DNA from: Rhodomicrobium sp.
Lineage (GTDB): Bacteria > Pseudomonadota > Alphaproteobacteria > Rhizobiales > HXMU1428-3
DNA length: 64,000 nucleotides
Direction of reading: 5' to 3'
Assembly: GCA_021604665.1 (NCBI GenBank)
Contig: BQJK01000003.1
Coordinates: forward strand, 310,001 to 374,000
Shown here: piece after piece, positions 45,563-55,387 of the stretch
Layout: the number at the start of each line of letters is the position of its first letter
How positions within the stretch are numbered: the first letter of the stretch is position 1
Translations under genes and position numbers: made by a program
The notes under the pieces: model-generated
Databases searched by the model: none
What the model was told of the DNA's origin: nothing
Seen by the model: the letters and a program-made list of their open reading frames with translations, nothing else

Positions 45563-46639
45563 TTATAGCCCCCCTGCGATGGTTGGCACATTCAGTACAG
45601 AAAAGCCGTAATGGCGGAGCCAGTTCAGGTCTCCGGCGAAGAAGGCGCGAAGGTCTGGCATGCCATATTTTAATGTGGCGAGCCGGTCAATGCCCATGCC
45701 GAAGGCAAAGCCCTGATATTCATCCGGATCAAGGCCTACATTTTTAAGGACATTGGGGTGGACCATGCCGCAGCCGAGAATCTCCATCCAGTTTTCATCG
45801 CCGCCAAAGCGGACTTCATCACCAACTTTGGAATAGCCGATATCAACCTCTGCTGAGGGCTCGGTGAAGGGGAAGTGAGACGCTCTAAACCGCATAGTGA
45901 CATCATCGACTTCAAAAAAGGCTTTGCAGAATTCTTCCAGCACCCATTTCAGGTGGCCCATATGGGTTTCTTTATCTATGACCAGACCTTCAATTTGATG
46001 GAACATAGGGGTGTGGGTCTGGTCGCTGTCACTGCGGAAAACGCGGCCTGGCGCAATGATGCGAATGGGGGGCTTGCTTGCTTCCATGGTTCTGATTTGC
46101 ACTGGTGAGGTGTGAGTGCGGAGTACCCGGCGGCTGCCATCTGGCTTGGGGTTAAAATAAAAGGTGTCATGTTCCTGGCGAGCGGGGTGCTCGTCTGGGA
46201 TATTTAGTTTGGTGAAGTTATTTTCATCAGTTTCAATATGGGGTCCCTCTGCCATGGCGAAGCCGAGATCTGCGAATATTTCTGTGATCTCTTCCCAGAC
46301 CTGGCTGATCGGGTGGATGCGGCCCTGGCTAACGGGGCTTGGGCGTACGGGGAGGGTGATGTCTTCTCGTTCTGTTTCGAGGCGCTGGTTCAATGCAGCT
46401 TGTTCAAGCGCTGATTTTTGAACTTCAAGCGCTGAACTAATGGCTTGTTTTACGGCATTGACGGCTTGGCCAAAGCTCTTGCGGTCTTCAGGCGGCATTT
46501 TGCCAAGGCCCTGCATCAAGCTTGAGATTTTGCCCTTTTTGCCGAGCGCATCAATTCGCACAGTTTCAAGGGAGCTCAGGTCATCGGCCTGATCAATCGC
46601 CTGGAGAAATTGTTTTTCAAGAGTTTCCAGCTCGGACAT
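45563..46639 (-). CDS. pheS: Phenylalanyl-tRNA synthetase alpha subunit
   Basis: PheS carries the class II catalytic site that attaches Phe to tRNA-Phe. The 358-residue protein has an N-terminal coiled coil (about 1-90), motif 2 ([35 protein letters not shown]) and motif 3 ([22 protein letters not shown]). The conserved Ala in the phenylalanine pocket should be in that last region. It overlaps no gene and lies 4 bases before pheT. A terminator separates it from rplT, so pheST may have its own promoter. Confidence 0.97.
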   Translation of the reverse strand: MSELETLEKQFLQAIDQADDLSSLETVRIDALGKKGKISSLMQGLGKMPPEDRKSFGQAVNAVKQAISSALEVQKSALEQAALNQRLETEREDITLPVRPSPVSQGRIHPISQVWEEITEIFADLGFAMAEGPHIETDENNFTKLNIPDEHPARQEHDTFYFNPKPDGSRRVLRTHTSPVQIRTMEASKPPIRIIAPGRVFRSDSDQTHTPMFHQIEGLVIDKETHMGHLKWVLEEFCKAFFEVDDVTMRFRASHFPFTEPSAEVDIGYSKVGDEVRFGGDENWMEILGCGMVHPNVLKNVGLDPDEYQGFAFGMGIDRLATLKYGMPDLRAFFAGDLNWLRHYGFSVLNVPTIAGGL

Positions 46640-46833
46640 AGTCGTTTGCCTTATTGATTTATGAGGGTGACCATTTGTGAATGGCCTGTTGGCCAGACGT
46701 TACCACTCTAGCCAGCCGGTTCGGACCCCTTTGATATTTTGAGCTAAGGCGTACCATGCTTTGCCAAGCTGTCAAGCCCGTGAATGGGGGGAGGCAGCTT
46801 GTGGGCTCAGTTTTTATCGGGGATAGAGAGGCA

Positions 46834-46866
46834 AAAAAATACCCTCCAGAGGGGAGGGTATTTTTT
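46834..46866. terminator. Terminator between rplT and pheS
   Basis: AAAAAATACCCTCC (46834-46847) pairs with GGAGGGTATTTTTT (46853-46866) over a 5-base loop. A and T tracts flank both sides, so it works in both directions. It ends rpmI-rplT on the minus strand. Confidence 0.93.
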
Positions 46867-46909
46867 AAAACTTGCTTTGGCAGCAAAATTGGTGTGAAGC
46901 GCGCATTAT

Positions 46910-47266
46910 TTATGCAAGAGCAGCTTCAGCTTTTTCTACCAGTGATTTGAATGAAGCTGGCTCATGAACGGCGATGTCTGCCAGAACTTTGCGGTCAACT
47001 TCAATGCCGGCTTTGGAAAGGCCATTGATGAAACGGCCATATGTTACGCCATGTTCGCGGGTGGCTGCGTTAATACGCTGGATCCACAAAGAGCGGAAGT
47101 TGCGTTTTTTCGCTTTGCGGTCGCGATAGGCGTATTGACCCGCTTTTTCAACGGCTTGGTTAGCAACGCGGAATGTATTTTTCCGGCGGCCATAATAGCC
47201 TTTAGCGGCTTTGATGATTTTACGATGACGGGCGTGTGTCGTTACGCCTCTTTTCACACGTGACAT
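46910..47266 (-). CDS. rplT: 50S ribosomal protein L20
   Basis: The 118-residue basic protein has the standard L20 pattern: [56 protein letters not shown] and [19 protein letters not shown]20 is needed early in 50S assembly and, in several bacteria, represses its own operon. It follows rpmI by 39 bases. Confidence 0.98.
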   Translation of the reverse strand: MSRVKRGVTTHARHRKIIKAAKGYYGRRKNTFRVANQAVEKAGQYAYRDRKAKKRNFRSLWIQRINAATREHGVTYGRFINGLSKAGIEVDRKVLADIAVHEPASFKSLVEKAEAALA

Positions 47267-47305
47267 GGTGGTGCTCCTAAATAAAGAAAAATAGCTTCAG
47301 ATCGA

Positions 47306-47503
47306 TTAGCCGTAGGGGAGGAATTTTTTCACGATGCGTGCATCGCTATCATCAAGGATGACTGATCCTCTGGCGTTACGGATAAATTTGTTCGATCTTT
47401 TGATCATGCCGTGCTGTTTGCCGGCTTGCTGACCACGGACTTTGCCGGTGGCTGTAAGTCTGAAGCGCTTTTTGGCACCACTTTTGGTTTTCAGTTTGGG
47501 CAT
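47306..47503 (-). CDS. rpmI: 50S ribosomal protein L35
   Basis: The 65-residue protein is typical L35: [37 protein letters not shown] and FLPYG at the end. It is the first gene of rpmI-rplT. AGGAGAC sits just upstream of the start. infC, which precedes rpmI in many bacteria, is 7 kb away on the opposite strand. Confidence 0.98.
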   Translation of the reverse strand: MPKLKTKSGAKKRFRLTATGKVRGQQAGKQHGMIKRSNKFIRNARGSVILDDSDARIVKKFLPYG

Positions 47504-47515
47504 TTGCGTCTCCTA

Positions 47516-47541
47516 CATAATAATAGCACATAATAATAGCA
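47516..47541. repeat. 13-bp tandem duplication in rpmI leader
   Basis: CATAATAATAGCA occurs twice in perfect tandem, directly upstream of the rpmI ribosome site (read on the minus strand). It is followed upstream by a 7-bp hairpin GGGCTCA/TGAGCCC at 47542-47559. Confidence 0.85.
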
Positions 47542-47559
47542 GGGCTCAATTGTGAGCCC

Positions 47560-48330
47560 TTATTCGCGAAATTGGCCGCCACGGCATGCCCTGCCGGACG
47601 ACATTAGATAAAGCAAGCTGGGTTTATAAGGTTTCTGGCTCGTGAATGCAAGTGATTTTGCACATGGGCCATGAGATTAGTGCTGACATGCTACTTATAG
47701 CGTGGCTGCTTTACAGAAGAGGTTGCACAAAGAGAGTGCAGATAAAATATCTGCCTGTTGTTTGGCTTGTTTGGCCACATGAATATCTTGTAGATGGCCG
47801 TATAGCCTATTGTGACTATAGTTTAGGTCAGAGGGGCACGTTAAAAGCGGCTAAAAGGCTTAAAATTTGTTTGGTCTGAATAGAAATTTAGCCTAAATAA
47901 CAATTATGTATCTTAGTAAATTTTGCAACATTCGCTAGGCGAAAAATTAATTTCTAAGATTTGACCTGCTCTATAAAAATTTTTGAGATAACGACGGGTA
48001 AACCGCTTAACCCTAATGGCAAATCCATAGCCAGAATGACCATTAGAAGGTTTGAGGGTGGGATTTGGGGTTTTCAAAATTAACTAGGGTCGTTAAGCTT
48101 GAATTTAATAGAAAGGTCGTCTACTAACAGGCAAATTGTCGCAGTCGGCAGCGTTTGCTTTACGGACTGAAAAAAGCAGAGTTCGGATTTTTTCTGCAAT
48201 AGGCATTTCAGTAAAGTTTTTTCTAACACTATTGCTGTTATAGCAATCGGATTGCCCAGCATAAGTAACCAAAAATATAGCCCGTCTAGTGGCTTTAGCA
48301 AGATTATCTCAAGGGGAGGAGAAGCACAGC
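47560..48330. other. Long intergenic region upstream of acs
   Basis: About 770 bases with AT-rich stretches and no recognised gene; the one open frame of note (47646-47879) has no ribosome site and unusual composition. It must hold divergent promoters for rpmI-rplT and acs. A short palindrome ATTGCT-GTTAT-AGCAAT lies at 48231-48247, 83 bases before the acs start, a possible regulator site. Confidence 0.45.
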
Positions 48331-50274
48331 ATGACAGATAAGAAAGTTTATGATGTATCGTCCGAATGGCAAGCACGTGCGCATGTCGATGATAAGAAAT
48401 ATCAGGAAATGTATAAGGCAAGTTGCGAAACGCCAGATGAGTTTTGGGGGGAGCATGCTAAGTCTCTTGACTGGATCAAGCCGTTTAGCAAGGTCAAGAA
48501 CACTTCCTTTGAGTATGACAATGTTTCCATTAAATGGTTTGAAGATGGCTCGCTGAATGTATGCGCCAACTGTGTGGACCGCCACTTGGCGACACGCGGT
48601 GATCAGGTCGCTATTATCTGGGAGGGTGATGACCCAACCGAAGATGAGAGCATTACATATAACCAACTGCATGAGCGGGTTTGTAAATTCGCCAATGTCA
48701 TGAAAGCTCATGGCGTTAAAAAGGGTGATCGCGTCACTCTTTATTTGCCAATGATCCCTGAAGCTGCTTATGCCATGCTTGCCTGTGCGCGGCTTGGTGC
48801 TGTTCACTCTATCGTGTTTGGTGGCTTTAGCCCGGATGCGTTAGCGGGACGGATTGAAGGCGCTAGCTCTACTTTCGTTATCACAGCTGATGAAGGCTTG
48901 CGCGGTGGCCGTAAAGTTCCACTGAAAGCCAACACTGATAAAGCTATTGAAACAGCTGGTGGTGATGTGAAAACCCTTGTTGTCAAGCGCACAGGTGCTG
49001 ATGTTGCCTGGCGTGATGGTAAGGATTTCTGGCTGCATGAAGAGCTTGAAAAAGTTGATGCCAATTGCGAACCCGAAGAAATGAACGCGGAAGACCCGCT
49101 GTTCATCCTTTACACATCAGGCTCTACTGGCCAACCAAAAGGTGTTGTGCACACAACAGGTGGCTATCTGCTCTATGCTTCAATGACACATAAATATGTG
49201 TTCGACTATCATGATGGCGACATTTACTGGTGTACGGCTGATGTCGGCTGGGTTACCGGCCACTCATATATTGTTTATGGCCCGCTAGCTAATGGCGCCA
49301 CAACATTGATGTTTGAAGGTGTGCCAAACTACCCAACGCCAAGCCGTTTTTGGCATGTGGTTGATAAGCACCGGGTTAACATCTTCTACACCGCGCCAAC
49401 GGCTATTCGTGCCTTGATGGGTGCTGGTGAAGATTTTGTGAAACGCACTGACCGCTCAACATTGCGGCTGCTGGGCTCTGTGGGTGAGCCGATTAACCCT
49501 GAAGCTTGGGAATGGTATTATGAGGTTGTTGGTGAAAGCCGCTGCCCGATTGTTGATACCTGGTGGCAAACCGAAACTGGCGGCATTCTGATTACGCCAT
49601 TGCCGGGTGCAACGGCTCTTAAGCCCGGTTCTGCGACACGTCCATTCTTTGGTGTGAAGCCGGCACTTGTCGATAATGATGGCAATTTCCTTGAAGGTGC
49701 TACAGAGGGTAATCTTATTATCACTGATAGCTGGCCCGGCCAAATGCGCACCGTTTACGGCGATCATGATCGTTTTGTGCAAACTTACTTCGCCACTTAT
49801 AAAGGCCAATATTTCACTGGTGACGGCGCGCGGCGCGATGAAGATGGCTACTATTGGATCACTGGCCGGGTTGATGATGTGATCAATGTTTCTGGTCACC
49901 GTATGGGCACTGCAGAAGTTGAAAGTGCGCTTGTTGCGCATGAGAAAGTTTCTGAAGCAGCTGTTGTTGGCTACCCGCATGATGTGAAGGGGCAGGGCAT
50001 TTATGCTTATGTCACTTTGATGGAAGGGGAGGCGCCATCTGATGAGTTGAAGAAAGAGCTTGTGACCTGGGTTCGTAAAGAAATTGGCCCAATTGCATCG
50101 CCAGATCTTATTCAATTTTCTCCTGGATTGCCAAAAACACGCTCTGGTAAAATCATGCGCCGTATTCTTCGGAAAATTGCGGAAGATGATTTCTCCAATC
50201 TTGGTGATACATCCACACTGGCTGAGCCAGCGGTGGTTGATGACCTGATTGAGAATAGACAGAATAGAGGTTAG
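48331..50274 (+). CDS. acs: Acetyl-CoA synthetase
   Basis: Acs activates acetate with ATP and CoA via acetyl-AMP. The 647-residue protein starts [13 protein letters not shown] at ATG 48331, ten bases after AAGGGGAGGAG. Motifs: [11 protein letters not shown] (P-loop A3), WWQTETGG (A5), [21 protein letters not shown] (A8), and the C-terminal [13 protein letters not shown], where the Lys after S-G is the catalytic residue that is switched off by acetylation. The gene is alone, with a terminator. Confidence 0.97.
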   Translation: MTDKKVYDVSSEWQARAHVDDKKYQEMYKASCETPDEFWGEHAKSLDWIKPFSKVKNTSFEYDNVSIKWFEDGSLNVCANCVDRHLATRGDQVAIIWEGDDPTEDESITYNQLHERVCKFANVMKAHGVKKGDRVTLYLPMIPEAAYAMLACARLGAVHSIVFGGFSPDALAGRIEGASSTFVITADEGLRGGRKVPLKANTDKAIETAGGDVKTLVVKRTGADVAWRDGKDFWLHEELEKVDANCEPEEMNAEDPLFILYTSGSTGQPKGVVHTTGGYLLYASMTHKYVFDYHDGDIYWCTADVGWVTGHSYIVYGPLANGATTLMFEGVPNYPTPSRFWHVVDKHRVNIFYTAPTAIRALMGAGEDFVKRTDRSTLRLLGSVGEPINPEAWEWYYEVVGESRCPIVDTWWQTETGGILITPLPGATALKPGSATRPFFGVKPALVDNDGNFLEGATEGNLIITDSWPGQMRTVYGDHDRFVQTYFATYKGQYFTGDGARRDEDGYYWITGRVDDVINVSGHRMGTAEVESALVAHEKVSEAAVVGYPHDVKGQGIYAYVTLMEGEAPSDELKKELVTWVRKEIGPIASPDLIQFSPGLPKTRSGKIMRRILRKIAEDDFSNLGDTSTLAEPAVVDDLIENRQNRG

Positions 50275-50384
50275 ATTTTAACAAAAGTTCCTCGGCTATC
50301 GCCTCAGTGTATTTTTGTTAAGGTTCGATATGGAATTGTATTTTCTTGGGGCGGCCCTGCGAAAATTCAATGCATTAAAGAATT

Positions 50385-50423
50385 AAAAAACCTCGCCAAG
50401 CGAAGTGCTTGGTGGGGTTTTTT
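50385..50423. terminator. Bidirectional terminator between acs and DUF2130 gene
   Basis: A 17-bp stem with two G-T pairs (AAAAAACCTCGCCAAGC, loop GAAGT) flanked by A6 and T6. It can end acs on plus and the DUF2130 gene on minus. Confidence 0.9.
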
Positions 50424-50479
50424 ATGTCTGATGGTGGTGAGTGCTGCGCTTAAATTATTAGCTCATTTAAGAGCCGGGG

Positions 50480-51637
50480 TTAGTCTTCATCGTTGGCGAT
50501 AAGGTCAAGCTCGAGGCCGGTGATTTGGGGCATGGCGCGGCCGGCGATGCCTTCTAGGTCACCGTATAGGCCGACGGTGTTATCTATTACATTCTGAATT
50601 TGCTTTTCACGCTTTGCCCAGCTTTTCATGATAACTTTGCGCTCTTTTTGCAGATCATCCTGCATGGTTTGGAAATGTTCGCAGATGGCCTCAACCCGGT
50701 GGGTGAACTGGCTGCCGGTAAGATATTCATAAACAAGAGCCATTTTATCTTTTTGGCCAGCTTGCGTAGCCCGGGTTTTGGCGATGCCCATTAACATCTG
50801 CCTTGTGACTAGTGCAAGTGGGATGATATAGCGCGGGGCCGCGACATAGACCCCTTCATGGAATTCAAAACTCTCAATACCATCTGGCCGTGCTTCTGAA
50901 ATTAAGATGGCAATATCGGCGCCGGCGTTGCGCTGGTCTGTTTTTAATTTACTGGTCCATTCGTTTGACCAATGTTTGGTGCGCTTAAATTCCCATAATA
51001 TTGAACCGGCCGCTTCACCGGCTCGGTTATTGACATGTTGCTGCAAGTCAGCGCCGCTGATGCCTTTGGCGACGGGGATAATCTTATCCTGTGGGAAGCG
51101 GGCTTGCAGCATCTCTTCTAAATGCAGCTCAAGCGCTTCGCCTTGCAATTGCTGGGAGCCTTGGTCGGCTTTCTTTTTTAGCTCCTCAATCTTTTTAGCC
51201 ATTGAGGCAAGCTGTTCATCTTTTTCCTTAAGGCGGAGGGCTTCAGATTCGCTGGCCTCCATCTTGGCTTTTTTATACAGCTCATCACGTGCGGCGGTGA
51301 CCTGCTTTTGGATGATCAGGTTCATCTCACGCTTTTGGTCTTCCAGGGCGCGTTCTTTTGCGATGAACACGGCCTCTTTCTCTTGAGCGATTTTGAGCTT
51401 TTCATTGCGCTCGGTCATCAGCTTTTCAAATTCGCTTAGTTTCTTTTCTTGTTCAGAGATTTTTTCGGCGGCATCTGAGGTCGCTTTGGCGGCGGCTTCT
51501 ATTTCTACGCGGGCACGTTCTTTGATCAGGCGTGCTTTAAACTCTTCTTCCTTTGCTGCAAGTAGCGGTGCGGCGATTGTGTCTTCCAGCTTGATGGTGG
51601 TGCCGCAGTTGGGGCAGGTGGTTTTCATGTCGGTCAT
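50480..51637 (-). CDS. DUF2130 protein: zinc knuckle, coiled coil, nuclease-like domain
   Basis: The 385-residue protein begins with a CPNC knuckle (residues 8-11), then a long charged coiled coil (about 35-170), then a globular part with SGADLQQHVNNRAGEAAGSI and WEFKRTKHWSNEWTSKL. The spaced Asp and E-x-K resemble a PD-(D/E)xK nuclease-like core, which I infer for DUF2130; activity is unproven. The C-terminal part is helical (TRQMLMGIAKTRATQ...). It is sometimes discussed with phage or defence genes, but none surrounds it here. Confidence 0.82.
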   Translation of the reverse strand: MTDMKTTCPNCGTTIKLEDTIAAPLLAAKEEEFKARLIKERARVEIEAAAKATSDAAEKISEQEKKLSEFEKLMTERNEKLKIAQEKEAVFIAKERALEDQKREMNLIIQKQVTAARDELYKKAKMEASESEALRLKEKDEQLASMAKKIEELKKKADQGSQQLQGEALELHLEEMLQARFPQDKIIPVAKGISGADLQQHVNNRAGEAAGSILWEFKRTKHWSNEWTSKLKTDQRNAGADIAILISEARPDGIESFEFHEGVYVAAPRYIIPLALVTRQMLMGIAKTRATQAGQKDKMALVYEYLTGSQFTHRVEAICEHFQTMQDDLQKERKVIMKSWAKREKQIQNVIDNTVGLYGDLEGIAGRAMPQITGLELDLIANDED

Positions 51638-51988
51638 TCTGGATACTCACATCTGATCAGATTTTTATATTGGTAGAGTTGTACATGATTTATTGAATTT
51701 CCGCAGGAGCATGATCGCTATGTAGTGGAAAACGCAGTTTGGCCGAACAAGCCTGGTTCTGCTGTTTTTTTCTGGGATGGACGGTTTTGTCACAGTAAAT
51801 TCTGCATAAGGATGCCTGGTAGTGCTGCTTTGTCAGTTCATGATATGTTCTTTTTGAAGGCTATCGTTGGCTGGCGTGATGGTCAACGGTATTTTTAGCT
51901 TGTTGTTGGGTGTTAGCTGACTAAATACAGATATGCATGCAGGGAGATGAGCATTATTTTACTCATTTCTCTGCACGCACGTGATGGT
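51638..51988. other. Intergenic, nothing recognised
   Basis: Roughly 350 bases between the DUF2130 start and the histone-like gene's terminator hold no gene or RNA that I can support. The DUF2130 promoter should be here. Confidence 0.4.
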
Positions 51989-52021
51989 AAATGCACCGGA
52001 TATTGATTATCCGGTGCATTT
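51989..52021 (-). terminator. Terminator hairpin of histone-like gene
   Basis: AAATGCACCGGATA (51989-52002) pairs with the facing TATCCGGTGCATTT, loop of five bases, about 30 bases beyond the minus-strand stop. The tail is only T3, so strength is uncertain. Confidence 0.6.
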
Positions 52022-52052
52022 GAGAGGTATATACAAGAGCTTTTCCTTTGAG

Positions 52053-52712
52053 TTATGCCGCTACTTTGGCTCTACTCGTTGAGGATTTGCGTGTTGTTGC
52101 TGTTCTTGTGCTGGCTGGTTTGCGAGCGACTGAACGGCGTGCCGTTGTTTTTGCAGCTGTTGCAGTTTTAGCTGGGGCTTTTTTGGCCGGAGCTTTTTTA
52201 GCAGCAGGTTTGCGGGCAGCTGTTGCTTTTGCTGCTGGCTTCTTAGCTGCAGGCTTTCTTGTAGCTGCTTTTTTGGCAGCTGGTTTTTTAGCTGTTGCAG
52301 TTTTAGCTGGGGCTTTTTTGGCCGGAGCTTTTTTAGCAGCAGGCTTGCGGGCAGCTGTTGCTTTTGCTGCAGGCTTTTTAGCCGCCGGTTTTTTTGCAAC
52401 TGCTTTTTTCGCAACAGGCTTTTTAGCTGGTGCTTTTTTAGCAGTGGTCTTTTTAGCCGCTGGTTTTTTAGCTGCTGGTTTTTTAGCAGTTGTTTTCTTA
52501 GCAGGGGCTTTCTTCGCTACAGTTGCTTTCGCAGTTGTTGCTTTCTTCGCCGTTACTTTCTTAGCAGGTGCCTTTTTAGCAACTGTTTTAGCAACAGGCT
52601 TTTTAGCAGCAGTGGTTTTCTTTACTGGTGCTTTCTTAGGGGTTGTTTTTTTAGCAGGTGCTTTTTTAGCAGCTGCCGGTTTCTTTGCAGTAGTCTTTTG
52701 TTTTACAGCCAT
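52053..52712 (-). CDS. Histone H1-like Lys/Ala/Pro-rich DNA-binding protein
   Basis: The 219-residue protein consists almost entirely of KKxAAKK- and AKKAPAKK-type repeats, like the C-terminal tails of histone H1, AlgP or Hc1-related bacterial proteins. It should bind DNA or RNA through charge and is likely disordered. I take the start at [11 protein letters not shown] (52712), where GGAAAAG lies about five bases upstream; an ATG five codons earlier has no site. A 45-codon block (135 bp) is present twice in direct repeat. Regulation and target are unknown. Confidence 0.85.
   Translation of the reverse strand: MAVKQKTTAKKPAAAKKAPAKKTTPKKAPVKKTTAAKKPVAKTVAKKAPAKKVTAKKATTAKATVAKKAPAKKTTAKKPAAKKPAAKKTTAKKAPAKKPVAKKAVAKKPAAKKPAAKATAARKPAAKKAPAKKAPAKTATAKKPAAKKAATRKPAAKKPAAKATAARKPAAKKAPAKKAPAKTATAAKTTARRSVARKPASTRTATTRKSSTSRAKVAA
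52155..52371. repeat. 135-bp direct repeat inside histone-like gene
   Basis: About 82 bases at 52155-52236 recur at 52290-52371 with one mismatch seen, offset 135 bases (45 codons), so the reading frame is kept. The copies encode the same Lys/Ala repeat pattern. Confidence 0.85.
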
Positions 52713-53082
52713 TTTCTTTTCCAACATTTGTATGAGATGAATGAATTGAAAATTTAGCTACATAAATGAATCTAAAAGATTAATTTTTTTAAGTATTGGC
52801 CATTTGCGCAGCTTTTCAGCCGGAAAAGGACCGTCTTTACTCTCAATATGATACGAAAATTGAAATATGTTTTATTTTTGCATCAGTTTTCAGCGGTTAT
52901 TATGCGGTTTTGCTTGTGGGCCCACTCAAGTGATTCGTTTTTCATATGGTCAGTTTTAGTCTTCAGCGCCTAAGTAGTTGCTCGTTACTGCTTTCATTTC
53001 TTTAAATGCTCTCACTCTCAAAGCCCTGATGTTGATTGAGGGCGCGGACGAGCGCCTTGTCCCATTGCGCCTTGCCCCTGAG
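52713..53082. other. Intergenic, nothing recognised
   Basis: These 370 AT-rich bases between the histone-like gene start and the HIT gene stop contain no supportable gene. The histone-like gene's promoter is expected near 52740-52800. Confidence 0.4.
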
Positions 53083-53493
53083 CTATGACATCAGCCTTGT
53101 TGTGAGGCGCGCAATTATAGAGTCTGCTTCATCTTTATTATATGGTTGTGCGCTGCCAATGCCCCAGATGGGTCCGGGCCAGGCTGGGTCTGTTTGATCG
53201 CGGGCGATGATGTGGATGTGAAGCTGGCGCACCATATTGCCAAGGGTCGCTATATTTAATTTATGGGGTGAAAACACAGATTGTAGCAGGTGGCTAACCT
53301 GGTTTATTTCAGTTAGCAATTGTTGCTGGTCTTCTGGCTGCAAGTCTATCAGCTCCACCATCTCAGCCCGCATTGGTACCAGGATTAACCAGGGGTAGCG
53401 TTTGTCATTCATCAGGCCGAGATAGCATAGTTCCAATTTCATTATCTCAATGGTATCGCGGCTAAGGGCGGGGTCGAGCGTGAAGCTGTTCAT
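53083..53493 (-). CDS. HIT-family hydrolase-like protein
   Basis: A 136-residue histidine-triad protein starting MNSFTLDPALSRDT (53493, weak AAAGAG site); a 20-codon upstream extension is possible. NDKRYPWLILVPMRAEM leads into the core, and QLHIHIIAR near 90-98 gives the triad with Gln at the first His position, as in many alphaproteobacterial HIT proteins. HIT enzymes cleave nucleotide phosphoramidates or dinucleotides; the substrate is unknown. It is divergent from the DEAD-box gene. Confidence 0.88.
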   Translation of the reverse strand: MNSFTLDPALSRDTIEIMKLELCYLGLMNDKRYPWLILVPMRAEMVELIDLQPEDQQQLLTEINQVSHLLQSVFSPHKLNIATLGNMVRQLHIHIIARDQTDPAWPGPIWGIGSAQPYNKDEADSIIARLTTRLMS

Positions 53494-53674
53494 ATTGGCT
53501 CTTTCAATGAGTGAGGTTTTGCCGAGTTTAGCGACTGAGTGTGGATTGATCAAAACTCAAATATGGTGAGTGGGTCCCTTGATGTCTTTGCTGAAAATTT
53601 AACGAAAAGCCATCAGTTGATACGTGAAATTACCTTGACTTTCTTTGGGGAATGTCCAATTGTGCCGTTATCTT

Positions 53675-53706
53675 GCAGAGCGGAATTGTTCGGCTCTGCT
53701 TTTTTC
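53675..53706 (+). terminator. Orphan plus-strand terminator upstream of DEAD-box gene
   Basis: GCAGAGC (53675-53681) pairs with GCTCTGC (53693-53699); inner GAA/TTC pairs across one mismatch; TTTTTT-C follows. No plus-strand gene is upstream back to 52.8 kb. It lies about 150 bases before the DEAD-box start codon. Confidence 0.8.
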
Positions 53707-53851
53707 ATTCTAGACTAATCCGCTTTTCTGTACTGATCGCGAAGATCAGAATAATTCCCTCAAGACAATGTGTTATTGAGCCTCAGTGTGCGGAGATGAA
53801 AAAACGTGTTGTTTGAACACGGGACCTGATTCACCGAAGAGGACAATTGCT

Positions 53852-55294
53852 TTGACGCAATTCGATGGGCTTGGCCTTGCCATGCCGTTACTAAAATCTA
53901 TTGAAAAACAGGGTTTCACTAGCCCTACTCCAATCCAACAACAAACCATTCCCGCCTTGCTGCAAGGTCGTGACCTTATGGGCATTGCGCATACCGGTGG
54001 TGGTAAAACTGCGGCGTTTGCTTTGCCGCTGTTGCATAAACTGTTTGAGGCGCCCTCTAAACCTGGTGCCAATAGAGCAAAGGCACTGATTCTTGCCCCG
54101 ACGAGAGAGTTGGCGCAGCAGATTGGTCAGTGTATTTTTGAATTTTCCAAGGGCACCAAGCTCACTCATCTGGTTGTGGCTGGCGGTTTGCCTTATGGCC
54201 CTCAGATCCAGAAACTACGCCGCGGCGTGGATGTGCTGATTGCGACGCCTGGCCGCTTGATGGACCATGTGCAGCAGAAGAATGTTTCTTTTGATGACAC
54301 GGCGACATTCATTCTTGATGAAGCGGACCGCATGCTCGATATGGGTTTTATCCGTGATGTGCAGGGTATTTCTGAAGCATTGCCAGATGATCACCAAACT
54401 GTTCTTTTCTCAGCGACCATGAATGCAAAAATCAGCAAGCTTGCTTCTGATTTGCTGCGCAATCCGGTTCGTGTTGAAATCGAGCAGGAAAGCACAGTTG
54501 CTGAAACAATTGATCATAAAATGATGACTGTTAAGCAGGCTGATAAGCGGGACTTGCTGCTTAAATTGCTGCGCATGGAAGGCACTGATAGAACGCTTGT
54601 TTTCACGCGTACGAAACGCGGTGCTGACAGGTTGGCTAAAGTGCTTGAGCGCGAACAGATTTCTTGTGATGCCATTCATGGTGATAAGCGCCAGCGCGTT
54701 CGTGAAAAAATTCTGAAATCTTTTCGGGGTGGTCGCATCAATGTGTTGATCGCTACTGATCTTGCCGCACGCGGTATTGATGTGGATGGGGTGACCCATG
54801 TGATCAATTTTGATCTTCCAATGGAAGCTGAAAACTATGTGCACCGTGTTGGCCGCACAGGTCGTGCGGGTAACCTTGGTAAGGCGATTTCTTTCTGTGA
54901 TCCGGCTGATGTTGAATTGCTGCGGGATATTGAGCGGACGATAGGACTTGCCATTGAGGTTGAAGAAGATCAGCCTTACCATATTGAAGTGCAAAAATTG
55001 TCGCTTGATTCACGGAGCCGTAAAGCTGGCCCGCAACGCAAACGCCGCAATGGCGGCAAGCGTTCTGGTCCGCCGCGGTCTAAGAATCAATCTTCAGGGA
55101 ATGGGTATTCTAAAGATGGAGCCCATCAGCAAAAACGCCGCAAGGCTGCTGGCGCTGGTGGCAACCATGAGAAGTCTGATGCTGTTGCTAAAGGCAACGG
55201 AGCTCGGTTTAAGAAGCGTTCAGCTTCCTCTTCATCTGAAGGTCGGGGTGGTAATGCTCCTCGCCGCCGTAACCGTGACCGGCGCGCTGCGTAA
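53852..55294 (+). CDS. DEAD-box RNA helicase
   Basis: An ATP-dependent RNA helicase of the RhlE/DeaD type with 480 residues from TTG 53852 (AAGAGGA eight bases upstream; an in-frame GTG at 53786 would add 22 atypical residues). Motifs: Q motif FTSPTPIQQQTIP, I AHTGGGKT, Ia PTRELAQQ, II DEAD in FILDEADRMLDMG, III SAT, V ATDLAARGIDVDG, VI HRVGRTGRAG. The C-terminal 110 residues are Lys/Arg/Gly/Ser-rich and probably bind RNA. It likely remodels rRNA or mRNA, possibly in the cold. A terminator upstream may regulate it. Confidence 0.95.
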   Translation: MTQFDGLGLAMPLLKSIEKQGFTSPTPIQQQTIPALLQGRDLMGIAHTGGGKTAAFALPLLHKLFEAPSKPGANRAKALILAPTRELAQQIGQCIFEFSKGTKLTHLVVAGGLPYGPQIQKLRRGVDVLIATPGRLMDHVQQKNVSFDDTATFILDEADRMLDMGFIRDVQGISEALPDDHQTVLFSATMNAKISKLASDLLRNPVRVEIEQESTVAETIDHKMMTVKQADKRDLLLKLLRMEGTDRTLVFTRTKRGADRLAKVLEREQISCDAIHGDKRQRVREKILKSFRGGRINVLIATDLAARGIDVDGVTHVINFDLPMEAENYVHRVGRTGRAGNLGKAISFCDPADVELLRDIERTIGLAIEVEEDQPYHIEVQKLSLDSRSRKAGPQRKRRNGGKRSGPPRSKNQSSGNGYSKDGAHQQKRRKAAGAGGNHEKSDAVAKGNGARFKKRSASSSSEGRGGNAPRRRNRDRRAA

Positions 55295-55351
55295 AGCTTA
55301 GCGTAGCTATCGCGTTTAAAGCGAATTGTAGATTACACTTATTAAAGGGCT

Positions 55352-55387
55352 CCGCTTAACAGTAATTGCTGTTAAGCGGGGTCTTTT
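55352..55387 (+). terminator. Terminator of DEAD-box gene
   Basis: CCGCTTAACAG (55352-55362) pairs with CTGTTAAGCGG (55369-55379), then GGTCTTTTTTG. It overlaps the stop of the convergent mechanosensitive channel gene. Confidence 0.92.

Noticed and set aside
47646-47879. 77-residue frame in the acs upstream region
   Set aside because: No ribosome site, Trp/Leu/Tyr-rich atypical composition, and no conserved motif; likely chance.
52048-52740. Long plus-strand Ala/Leu/Phe-rich frame opposite the histone-like gene
   Set aside because: It is the mirror of a Lys/Ala coding repeat (AAA/GCA codons read backward); the minus frame has the start, ribosome site and known family pattern.
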